Under the pieces are notes generated by a model. That model was not told the origin of the DNA and did no database searches. It saw nothing but the letters and a program-made list of their open reading frames with translations. Positions 16,757 to 24,613 of a stretch of DNA of 64,000 bases are shown here, piece after piece (positions within the stretch are counted from its first letter, which is position 1; each line of letters starts with the position of its first letter). The DNA is from Planctomycetaceae bacterium (GTDB taxonomy: Bacteria; Planctomycetota; UBA1135; GCA-002686595): the NCBI GenBank assembly GCA_011525785.1, contig WYBT01000005.1, positions 1 to 64,000 of the forward strand, written 5' to 3'. A program made the position numbers and the translations under genes.

Positions 16757-18787
16757 ATGGCGTCCAGTTCCTCGCAATCGCCCGACGCCGCCGAGCGCAG
16801 CCTGTGCACGCGTCGCGTGCTCGGCGCCGCGCTGGCGGTCGCAGCCCTGGCCTGGGCGCCGCTGGTCGACGCTCAGGCCCTCGAGCGCGCGGGCGAACTG
16901 TGGCCCCAGGCCGAATCGCCCCGTCCGTACTGGCCCGGCGAGCACGCTCTCGAACTGTGGCTCTGGACTCCGCTGGTCACGCTCGGCGGCTGCGCGCTGT
17001 TCCTCGCACCCGGGCTGGCCCTCGCGGCCGCGCTGGGTTCGGCGAGCGCGATGGGCCGCTGGCTGCTCCACGCCCTCGCGCTGAGCCTGCTCGCCGTGAG
17101 CGCGCTGGCGGGCGTGCTCGGCGCCTTTGCTCCCGGTCTCTCGCGCGGCGCGCCTTTCGGTTGGAGCGTGGCCGCGCTGGCGCTGCTCGCGAGCCTGTGG
17201 CTGGTCCACCGCGTGCGCACCGGTCCGCGCCTGCCCTGGCCTGCGCAGCCAGCGGCGCTCGTCGCCCCGAGCGTGGTCGCAGCGTGGCTCGCGCTCGCGC
17301 TGCTCGCACCCAAATTCCACTGGGAGAGCTTCAACGGCGACGGCGTGCACGCCTTCGAGTCGACGCGTTTGCTGCTCGTGCAGCCGACGCCGTTCTGGCC
17401 GCAGGAGGCCGGCGACATCCGCGGCTTCCCGGGGCTGACGAGCATGCTGTTCGCGTTCCCCGGCGCCTGGTTCCTGCGCCTGTTCGGCGAGAACGAAGGC
17501 GCGGCGCGCGTGAGCGTCGTGCTCTACCTGCTGGGCGTGTTCGCGGCGATCGCGGCGCTGATCGAGGACGCGCGCGGCCGCGTGCGCGCGCTCGAGAGCG
17601 TGCTCGTGTGGTGCGCGCTGCTCGTGTACCTGCTGGTGATGGCCTTCAGCGCGAGCTACGACCCCTACAGCGCCGACATCGCACTGCCGGCGACGCAGGA
17701 CACGCTCACCGTCGCGTGCGTGCTCGGCGCCATCGGAGCCTCGCTGCGCGGCGATCGCGCTTGGACGGCGCTGTTCACCGCGCTCTCGTACGTCTCGTTG
17801 CCGAGCGGGCTGATGCTGCTGGGCCTGTGGCTGATCGCAGCGTTCGTGTTCGTGCGCCCACGACCGCTGCGCGGACTGGCCGCGATGGCTCTCGCGCTCG
17901 CAGCTTGCGCACTCGCCGCGCGCGCCGCCCCGGTCGCGCTCGCAGCCCTCGGCCAGCCGCTGCCGGGCGGCGAGTACGAGAGCCTGCTGGCGCGCTTCGC
18001 CTACCTCCAGCTCAGCGACGTGCGGCGCCTCGCCTTCGCGCTCGCGCCGTGCGGCATCGTGCCGGGCCTGGTCTTGCTCGGGTGGCGCTGGTTCGATCCG
18101 CTTTCGCGCGCGCTGGCGTGCGTCGCGCTGGCGTACTTCGCCTTCTTCTACGTTCAGGCCTACGTGTCGCTGCACCACTTCGTGCCGGCCATGCTGCTGC
18201 CGCTCGCGGCTTTCTGGCGTTCGGGGCCGGTGGCCGCTCCGCCGACCGCCGTGCGCGCGCGCTGGGCGGTCGCGCTGGGACTGTTGGCGGCGCTGTGGCT
18301 CTCGTGGCCGAGTTCGTGGCGTCCACTCGTGCACGCGCGCCGCATCGGCGAGCGTTTGCATGCCCAGGTCGAGGGCTACGAGCACTCGGCGCCTGCCTCA
18401 CTCGCAGCGGCGAGCGCGCTGCGCCATCTGTTCCCGCCCGGACTCGCCGCCGAAGTGCCGGAGTCGAGCTACGGCGGCTCGCCCTACATCTGGAATCGCT
18501 ACGCGCAGCGCGAGCTGCGAGACGGTGCGCGTGTCGACTATTGGTTGACGCGCGATGACGCGCCGCCGCCGCAGGGCGCAGAGCGCGTTGCGAACGAGGG
18601 CGGCTGCACGCTCTACGTGCGCGATCGCGAGGTCTGGCGCGCCGACCGCAGCGTCGAACTCCCCCATCCGCCGGGCGCGCCGCTGTACGCGATCGACCGC
18701 GGACGCCTGTTCCTGGGCGCGAAACCGCGCTCCGAGGGACCGGCGATCATCGACCTGCGCGCGCTGCGGCGGCGCTTGGGCCAGTGA
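16757..18787 (+). CDS. Large multi-pass membrane protein, unknown function
   Basis: A 676-residue protein with a signal-anchor-like first helix (about 20-40) and a dozen or so further hydrophobic helices, ending in a soluble domain of about 130 residues. A loop containing FNGDGVHAFESTR after the fifth helix is the most polar feature of the membrane part. It resembles the GT-C-like proteins of the divergent operon in layout, but I cannot name a family. The start at ATG 16757 gives the hydrophobic N-terminus; the frame is open further upstream without coding character. The stop codon shares a base with the next start (TGATG), so it is coupled to the flippase-like/methyltransferase gene. Confidence 0.75.
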   Translation: MASSSSQSPDAAERSLCTRRVLGAALAVAALAWAPLVDAQALERAGELWPQAESPRPYWPGEHALELWLWTPLVTLGGCALFLAPGLALAAALGSASAMGRWLLHALALSLLAVSALAGVLGAFAPGLSRGAPFGWSVAALALLASLWLVHRVRTGPRLPWPAQPAALVAPSVVAAWLALALLAPKFHWESFNGDGVHAFESTRLLLVQPTPFWPQEAGDIRGFPGLTSMLFAFPGAWFLRLFGENEGAARVSVVLYLLGVFAAIAALIEDARGRVRALESVLVWCALLVYLLVMAFSASYDPYSADIALPATQDTLTVACVLGAIGASLRGDRAWTALFTALSYVSLPSGLMLLGLWLIAAFVFVRPRPLRGLAAMALALAACALAARAAPVALAALGQPLPGGEYESLLARFAYLQLSDVRRLAFALAPCGIVPGLVLLGWRWFDPLSRALACVALAYFAFFYVQAYVSLHHFVPAMLLPLAAFWRSGPVAAPPTAVRARWAVALGLLAALWLSWPSSWRPLVHARRIGERLHAQVEGYEHSAPASLAAASALRHLFPPGLAAEVPESSYGGSPYIWNRYAQRELRDGARVDYWLTRDDAPPPQGAERVANEGGCTLYVRDREVWRADRSVELPHPPGAPLYAIDRGRLFLGAKPRSEGPAIIDLRALRRRLGQ

Positions 18788-20388
18788 TGTCGAGCACGCG
18801 ACGTCTGCGGGCGGCCACCGTGGCCAGCGTGCTGCTCGGCGCGGCCATCGCCGTGTTGTGGGTTCGCGCCACGGGCGGTGGAGCGGCGCTCGCGGCCCTC
18901 ACACGCGCGTCGACTCCGGCGCTGCTCGCGCTGCTCGCGCTCACGGCGTACTTCGTGCTCGCGCGCTTCGTGCGCTGGCAATTCCTGCTGCGCCGCGCGG
19001 CGACGCCGGTTCCCACGCGCGACAGCCTGGTGGTGTACCTGGCCTCGCTGCCCGGCACTGCGACGCCCGCCTACGTCGGCGAAGCGATCCGCTGCGTGTT
19101 CCTGCGCCGCCGGACCGGAGCGCCGCTCGCGCGAACGCTGCTGTGCCTCGCGCTCGAGCGCGTGCTCGACGTCGCGGTGCTGTGCGTGCTCGGCATGCTC
19201 TCGGCGCCGCAGTGGTGGATGCGCGGAGCGCTGCTACTCGCGCTGGCGGGCGCCTGCCTCGCCGCGCTGGCCGCGCGCAGCATCGCTGCGCGCTTCGACG
19301 CGCCGCGCGAGGTGCTGGCGCAGTTGTACTCGCCCGCGGCGCTGGGCGGCGCGGCGCTGCTCTCGTTCGCGATCTGGACGCCGGTCGCGTTGGGCCTGGG
19401 CCTGGCCGCGTGGGCGCTGCAGCTCGAACTCGCGCCGCTTGCGTCGCTCGCCAGCTACAGCACGGGCACAGTCTTCGGCGCGCTCACGCTGATGCCTGCC
19501 GGCGTAGGAACCGCGGGCAGCGCGCAGATCATGCTGCTCGAGCAGCACGGACTGGCGCTGGCCGACGCGATCGCCTGCGTCACGCTGTTCCGCGGGCTGA
19601 CAACCGGCTCGTGCCTGGTCGTGGGCGTTGCGTTCCTCGCCGTGGAGTGGCGCGCGCAACGTGCGGCCGGCGCCGGCGGTCGACAGCACTTCGACGAGAT
19701 CGCGCAGGACTACGGCGCGCAGTTCAAACCGCATGTGTGGGAGCTGCTGCTCCAGCGCCGCACGCAGCGACTGGCGCGCGTGCTGCCCACGGCGGCGGGC
19801 GCGATCGGAGTCGACCTGGGTTGCGGGCTGGGACTGCAGGCGCGCGAGCTGCGCCGCCTTGGTTGGCGCGTGATCGGCGTCGAACCGGCGCTGGAGCTGC
19901 TGCGCGCGGGCGGCGACAACGCCGGTCGCGCCGCCGCCGCGAGCGGGCTGGCGCTGCCGCTGCGCGACGCGAGCGTCGACTTCGTGTACGCCATCGGCGT
20001 GCTGCACCACATGACCGGCGATGGCGAGCAGGACCGCGCCTGCGCCGAGATCGCGCGCGTGCTCAAGCCTGGCGGCGTGCTGGTGGTGCAGGAGACGAAC
20101 ACGCTCAATCCGTTGTTCCGTTTCTACATGGGCTACGTGTTCCCGATCCTCTCGCGCATCGACGAGGGCACCGAGCGCTGGCTCGCGCCGACGCGCTGGC
20201 GCTCGACGCCGCGCTTCGAACTCGCCGGGATCGAGCACTTCACGTTCCTGCCCGACTTCATCCCGCGCGCGCTGATGCCGCCCTTCGTCGCGCTCGAGCG
20301 ACGCCTCGAGGCCAGTCCGCTGGCGCGCTTCTCGGTGCACTACCAAGCCACCTTGCGAAAGTCCGACGAGCGCGCAGCGGGTCCTTGA
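18787..20388 (+). CDS. LPG-synthase-like membrane domain fused to a SAM methyltransferase
   Basis: A 533-residue two-domain protein. Residues 1-288 form the eight-helix integral domain of the UPF0104/LPG-synthase-like (AglD, MprF flippase) family, with the PAGVGTAG signature at 237-244. Residues about 300-533 are a class I SAM-dependent methyltransferase: the dinucleotide loop VDLGCGLGLQ is at 342-351, VIGVEPA follows the second strand, and IGVLHHM lies in the region after it. It would methylate a lipid or lipid-linked substrate at the membrane, possibly the one its partner domain handles; that coupling is inference. ATG 18787 overlaps the upstream stop by one base. A GTG three bases earlier is an alternative start. 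Confidence 0.85.
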   Translation: MSSTRRLRAATVASVLLGAAIAVLWVRATGGGAALAALTRASTPALLALLALTAYFVLARFVRWQFLLRRAATPVPTRDSLVVYLASLPGTATPAYVGEAIRCVFLRRRTGAPLARTLLCLALERVLDVAVLCVLGMLSAPQWWMRGALLLALAGACLAALAARSIAARFDAPREVLAQLYSPAALGGAALLSFAIWTPVALGLGLAAWALQLELAPLASLASYSTGTVFGALTLMPAGVGTAGSAQIMLLEQHGLALADAIACVTLFRGLTTGSCLVVGVAFLAVEWRAQRAAGAGGRQHFDEIAQDYGAQFKPHVWELLLQRRTQRLARVLPTAAGAIGVDLGCGLGLQARELRRLGWRVIGVEPALELLRAGGDNAGRAAAASGLALPLRDASVDFVYAIGVLHHMTGDGEQDRACAEIARVLKPGGVLVVQETNTLNPLFRFYMGYVFPILSRIDEGTERWLAPTRWRSTPRFELAGIEHFTFLPDFIPRALMPPFVALERRLEASPLARFSVHYQATLRKSDERAAGP

Positions 20389-20458
20389 GCGCCAAACGCA
20401 AGTACACTTGTCGGCCGCTCGCGCACCACAAGACGCCTCGCGGCACTTTCTTGCGCTC

Positions 20459-22177
20459 ATGATTCGCACCCACTGCCTCGCCACGGCCCTCGCCGGACTC
20501 GCGCTGACCTCCCTCGCGCACGCCCAGAACATCAAGGCCGTGCGCATCACCGGCGGCATGTCGACGCCCTCGGGCGTGGCCGCCGCGCCCGGCGACAACA
20601 CACGCCTGTACGTGATCGAGCGGACCGGCAAGATCCGCATCATCAAGAACGGCGTGCTGCAGGTCCCGCCGCTGCTCAACCTCTCGAGCGGGATCATCTC
20701 CAGCGGCTACGACCAGGGGCTCTTGGGCATCGCGTTCCACCCCGACTTCGCGCAGAACCGGCTGTTCTTCGTCAACTACACCAACCCCAGCGGGCACTCG
20801 GTGGTGGTGCGCTACCACATCCCGGCCGCGACGCCGGACATCGCTGACGCCAACTCGGCCACGACGATCCTCGGTCCGATCGTGCAACCCCAGGCCGACC
20901 ACAACGGCGGCTGCCTGCGCTTCGCGCCGGACGGAACGCTGTTCGTGTCGATGGGCGACGGCGGGTTCGATCCCAACATCGGCGGACCCAACGGCCAGCT
21001 CACGACCACGCTGCTGGGCAAGCTGCTGCGCCTGGATGTCGACCTGCCGCCGCCCTACATCCCGGCCGACAATCCGTTCTTCGGCAGCGCGACCGTGCGC
21101 AACGAGATCTGGGCGCTGGGCGTGCGGCACGCGTGGCAATTCAGCTTCGACCGCGCCAACGGCGACATCTACTGGGGCGACGTGGGCGAGGACTCGCGCG
21201 AGGAAGTCAACGTCGAACTCACGGGAGGCGGCGGACTCAACTACGGCTGGCGTTGCCTCGAAGGCACGCTCTGCACCGGCTACTCGGGCTGCTCGTGCAC
21301 GGACCCCACGCTGCGCGCGCCGGTCTACGAGTACACGCACGCTACGGGTTGCTCGGTCACAGGCGGCTACGTGTACCGCGGCTGCGAGATCCCCGACCTC
21401 GTCGGTCACTACCTGTTCGGCGACTTCTGCACCGGCAAGATCTTCAGCTTCCAGTTCGACCGCAACACGGGCGTCGCCGGTCCGGTCACCAACCGCACCG
21501 CGCAACTCGCGCCGGGTTCGGGCCAGGCCATCTCGCTCGTCAGCGCCTTCGGCGAGGACAACTTCGGCGAGCTGTACGTGTGCGACTACCAGGACGGCGA
21601 GCTGTACAAGATCGTCAACCTCGATCCGCCGCTGGACTGCAACGGCAACGGCCAGCGCGACTCGTGCGACATCGCGCGCGGCGTGTCCGCCGACCTCAAC
21701 TCGAACGGCGTTCCCGACGAGTGCGAGTGCGCGGCCGTCGCCGTCCACTGCACGGCCAAGGTCAACTCGCTGGGCTGCTCGCCGTCGATCTCCTCGACGG
21801 GCCAGGCCAGCGCGACGGCCGGCAGCGGCTTCGTGGTCAGCGCCTCCCAGGTGCTCAACCAGAAGTCGGGCACGCTGTTCTACGGCTACAACGGCCGGGT
21901 CGCCGTGCCCTTCCAGGGCGGCACGAACTGCGTCGCGTTGCCGGTCGTGCGCACGCGCACCGCGCAGTCGGGCGGCTCTCCGATCGGCGTGAACGATTGC
22001 TCGGGCGTGTTCGCGATCGACATGAACGCCTTCGCAGTCGGCGCCCTGGGCGGCGCGCCGCACCCGACGCTCACGACGGTGGGCAGCGTGATCAACTGCC
22101 AGTGGTGGGGCCGCGATCCGGCCATGCCGCAGCCCACGCAACTCTCCAACGCGCTCGAGTACGTGGTCTGCTTCTGA
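20459..22177 (+). CDS. Secreted PQQ-type sugar dehydrogenase-like protein with planctomycete C-terminal module
   Basis: A 572-residue exported protein. The signal peptide ends near AHAQ (residue 23). Residues about 24-390 form a soluble glucose/sorbosone-dehydrogenase (GSDH) beta-propeller, with IAFHPDF and ADHNGGCLRF around the likely catalytic and cofactor histidines, and GDGGFDPN and WALGVRHAWQFSFD further on. It would oxidise a sugar using PQQ, but the cofactor is not proven by sequence. Residues about 395-430 hold a calcium-binding-like Asp/Asn/Gly/Cys repeat (DCNGNGQRDSCD, then DLNSNGVPDECE), followed by a Cys-containing domain of about 140 residues ending in Phe. That tail looks lineage-specific, for attachment or sorting. 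ATG 20459 gives the signal peptide. Confidence 0.87.
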   Translation: MIRTHCLATALAGLALTSLAHAQNIKAVRITGGMSTPSGVAAAPGDNTRLYVIERTGKIRIIKNGVLQVPPLLNLSSGIISSGYDQGLLGIAFHPDFAQNRLFFVNYTNPSGHSVVVRYHIPAATPDIADANSATTILGPIVQPQADHNGGCLRFAPDGTLFVSMGDGGFDPNIGGPNGQLTTTLLGKLLRLDVDLPPPYIPADNPFFGSATVRNEIWALGVRHAWQFSFDRANGDIYWGDVGEDSREEVNVELTGGGGLNYGWRCLEGTLCTGYSGCSCTDPTLRAPVYEYTHATGCSVTGGYVYRGCEIPDLVGHYLFGDFCTGKIFSFQFDRNTGVAGPVTNRTAQLAPGSGQAISLVSAFGEDNFGELYVCDYQDGELYKIVNLDPPLDCNGNGQRDSCDIARGVSADLNSNGVPDECECAAVAVHCTAKVNSLGCSPSISSTGQASATAGSGFVVSASQVLNQKSGTLFYGYNGRVAVPFQGGTNCVALPVVRTRTAQSGGSPIGVNDCSGVFAIDMNAFAVGALGGAPHPTLTTVGSVINCQWWGRDPAMPQPTQLSNALEYVVCF

Positions 22178-23293
22178 TCAGCGCCGCTCGGGCGTTGCGA
22201 GCAACCCACGCTGCTCGAGCGCGCGTGCGAGTTCGGCCGCCACGAACTCGTTGCCCCGCGGCGAATAGTGACCCTTGGCCCCAGGCGCGGTGAGCGCGGT
22301 ATCGAGCAGGAACAGCTCGCGCCGCGCCGCGTCGTCGAGGGCTTCGAACGCAGCGTGCAGATCGATCAGGGGCGCGCCAGCCGACGAAGCGCTCTCGCAG
22401 GCGCGCAGCAGCGCGGGCGGCAGCGGCGCGAGCTTGCTCGGGTCGCGTGGATCGAGACTCGGCAGCGCGACGAGCGCTGCGCGCCGGCCGGTCGACTGCG
22501 CCGCGCGCGCAAACTCGGCGAAGATCGCAGCGGCGACGCGCTCGGCCTCGAGATCGTCGAGCACCTGCTTGTCGACGCGCGCCGAACTCGCCTCGCGCCC
22601 CGCGAGCCGCAGCGCCAGCGCCACGCTGCGCAGCTCGGCGAGCAGCGGCAGGTTCTGCGTCAGGAACGGCTGCTCGTAGTCCCGCGCCGGAACGGGCGCG
22701 TGCGTGAGCGCGAGCTCTCCCTCGCGCCAACGCAGCAGCGGTTTGGCGTAGCCCAGGAACGTCGCGGTGCGCATGCGCCGGAAGTCGTCGGCGATGAACG
22801 CGAACAGCACGAGCTCGTGCTCGAACGCAGGTCCGTCGCGGCGGTACCACAGCCAGGCCTGGTCGATGCCGTAGCCGCCCTGGCCCATGTTGAGGGCCTC
22901 CCAGCCGCTGAGCGCGCGTTCGAGCTGCGCGGGCCAGCTGTGCGCGTCGTCGACGCCGTAGCCCAGCGTGAACGAGTCCCCCACGCACAGCACGCGGCGC
23001 GGCGCGCCCGCAGCCCGCGGACCGTACTCGCGCAGCGCTCGCAGCCCCTGCGCGTTGATCGTGAGCGAACGCCCCGGCCCGTACAGATCGCGGTGCGTCA
23101 CGCCGGCGCGGTGGCGCCAGCCCAGGTCCGGGTCGTGCTCGGTGTGCGTGCGCTCGGCGATCGGGGCCTGCACGCGGCGCGGAACGTCGCGTGCGAAGAG
23201 CAGCACGCTGGAGAGCCCCTCGAGCAGCAGCAAGCCGCCGAGCAGCGCCGCCAGTGCGGTGAGGATTCGGCGCCAGCGCGGTGCAGTGGTCAT
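22178..23293 (-). CDS. SGNH/GDSL hydrolase with N-terminal membrane anchor
   Basis: A 371-residue protein with one N-terminal hydrophobic helix (about 10-30), then an SGNH hydrolase-like domain: VGDSFTLGYGV holds block I with the Ser, MGQGGYGID is near block II, and GHYSPRGN near the end probably supplies the catalytic His. Proteins of this layout are often O-acetyl transferases or esterases acting on envelope polysaccharides. The start at ATG 23293 gives the anchor; the frame runs open further upstream without coding character. Its stop codon directly abuts that of the convergent gene (TGATCA at 22175-22180). The start is divergent from a second SGNH gene. Confidence 0.82.
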   Translation of the reverse strand: MTTAPRWRRILTALAALLGGLLLLEGLSSVLLFARDVPRRVQAPIAERTHTEHDPDLGWRHRAGVTHRDLYGPGRSLTINAQGLRALREYGPRAAGAPRRVLCVGDSFTLGYGVDDAHSWPAQLERALSGWEALNMGQGGYGIDQAWLWYRRDGPAFEHELVLFAFIADDFRRMRTATFLGYAKPLLRWREGELALTHAPVPARDYEQPFLTQNLPLLAELRSVALALRLAGREASSARVDKQVLDDLEAERVAAAIFAEFARAAQSTGRRAALVALPSLDPRDPSKLAPLPPALLRACESASSAGAPLIDLHAAFEALDDAARRELFLLDTALTAPGAKGHYSPRGNEFVAAELARALEQRGLLATPERR

Positions 23294-23378
23294 TGCGTTT
23301 CGCGTTGACCGTACCACGTCGACGCGCTGCGCGGGCGGGGCTGCGGAATCGGGCGCGAGCAGCGGAGCGCGCGTTTCG

Positions 23379-23384
23379 TACTCT
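23379..23384 (+). promoter_or_regulatory. Putative -10 element, near-leaderless start
   Basis: TACTCT lies 9 bases before ATG 23394, with no Shine-Dalgarno sequence between. No -35 is recognisable. Confidence 0.35.
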
Positions 23385-23393
23385 GCGCGCGCC

Positions 23394-24581
23394 ATGCTGA
23401 TGCGTCGAAGCCTGCTCGCCGCCGCCGCGCTCGCCCTCACCTTCAGCCTGGGCGAGTTCGCCGCGCGCGCCTGGCTGGCGCGCTTCGCCGACGATGCGGC
23501 AGTGCGCAAGTACGGCACGCTCGCTCAACTGCGCGAGCGCTGGACCGAGCGCATCACGCCGCACCGCTACCTGGGCTACGTCAACACGCCGAACTTCTCG
23601 AGCCGCGACGACCGGCACAACGCGCACGGGCTGCGCGGCGCGGAGTTCCCGCGCGAGAAGCCCGCCGGTGAGCTGCGCATCGCCTGCCTGGGCGGCTCGA
23701 CCACGTACTCGACCACCGTCTCCGACTGGCGCGCGAGCTACCCCGCGCAGCTCGAGGCGCGGCTGCACGAGTTGGGCCACACTCACGTGCGAGTGCTCAA
23801 CGCGGGCGTGCAGGGTTGGAGCAGCTTCGAGTCGACGCTCAATCTGCACCTGCGGCTGCTCGAGCTCGAGCCCGACGTGGTGATCGTCTACCACGGCGTC
23901 AACGAGGTGCCGCCGCGCCTGGTCTGGCCGCACGAGGCCTACCGCAGCGACAACTCCGGCTTCCGCCGCCACGCGGCGCAGTTGCGCGAGCGCGGCGAGC
24001 TGTGGTCGCGCAGCGCGCTCTTGCGCTGCGTGGGCGTGCGCGCGGGGTGGCTGCGCCCGAGTTCAGCGCTGTTCGAGCTCGATCCCCCGACCGAATCGTG
24101 GATCGGCGAGCAGTTCGACCGCCAGATGTGGTCCGCCGAGTATCCCTCGGGCTTCTTCGCGACCACGCCGGTCGAGCGCGTGCTCGAGCTCAACCCGCCG
24201 ACGCACTTCGAGCGCAACCTGCGCACGATGATGGGCATGGCGCACGCGCACGGCTTTGCGCTCGTGCTCGCGACCTACGCGCACCTGCCGCCGCCGGGCG
24301 AGCTGCGCGACAGCTCGTACAACTCCGCCACGTTCGCCGCCGCAATCGCGCAGACCAACGAGGTGGTGCGCGCGCTGGCCTCAGAGCCGGGTGACGACGT
24401 GTGGCTGTTCGACTACGTGCAGCGCACGCCGCTGAAGCGTGAGCACTACCACCTCTGGAAGCGCGGCGACCGCGAGCTGATCGACATCCACCACCCCAAC
24501 GCCGCGGGGTACCGCCTGCAGGCCGAGACCTTTGCGCAGTTCCTGGTCGAGCAGGATCTGCTGCGAGTCGACCGGCGCTGA
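23394..24581 (+). CDS. SGNH/GDSL hydrolase, exported or anchored
   Basis: A 395-residue protein with a short hydrophobic N-terminal signal or anchor (about residues 5-25). SGNH blocks are visible: CLGGSTTYS (block I with the nucleophile Ser), NAGVQGWSS (block II), YHGVNEVPPR (block III, with Asn) and IDIHHPNAAGY (block V with Asp-x-x-His). It is similar in size and layout to the divergent SGNH gene, so the two may act on the same envelope polymer, for example adding and removing acyl groups. The start at ATG 23394 puts the signal at the terminus. It ends 32 bases from the convergent sigma-factor fusion. Confidence 0.85.
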   Translation: MLMRRSLLAAAALALTFSLGEFAARAWLARFADDAAVRKYGTLAQLRERWTERITPHRYLGYVNTPNFSSRDDRHNAHGLRGAEFPREKPAGELRIACLGGSTTYSTTVSDWRASYPAQLEARLHELGHTHVRVLNAGVQGWSSFESTLNLHLRLLELEPDVVIVYHGVNEVPPRLVWPHEAYRSDNSGFRRHAAQLRERGELWSRSALLRCVGVRAGWLRPSSALFELDPPTESWIGEQFDRQMWSAEYPSGFFATTPVERVLELNPPTHFERNLRTMMGMAHAHGFALVLATYAHLPPPGELRDSSYNSATFAAAIAQTNEVVRALASEPGDDVWLFDYVQRTPLKREHYHLWKRGDRELIDIHHPNAAGYRLQAETFAQFLVEQDLLRVDRR

Positions 24582-24589
24582 AGGCGCCG
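24573..24589 (+). terminator. Short GC hairpin between convergent genes
   Basis: CGGCGC-TGAAG-GCGCCG forms a perfect 6-base-pair stem that spans the stop codon of the SGNH gene. It has no T-tract, so it could slow polymerase from either side but is not a convincing intrinsic terminator. Confidence 0.3.
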
Positions 24590-24613
24590 TGCACTCGCGC
24601 ACGAGCTCGCGCG

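Noticed and set aside
16594..16809. N-terminal extension of the membrane protein at 14983
   Set aside because: Its residues are Pro/Arg-rich and run across the divergent gene's start; the GTG at 16593 gives a cleaner hydrophobic start.
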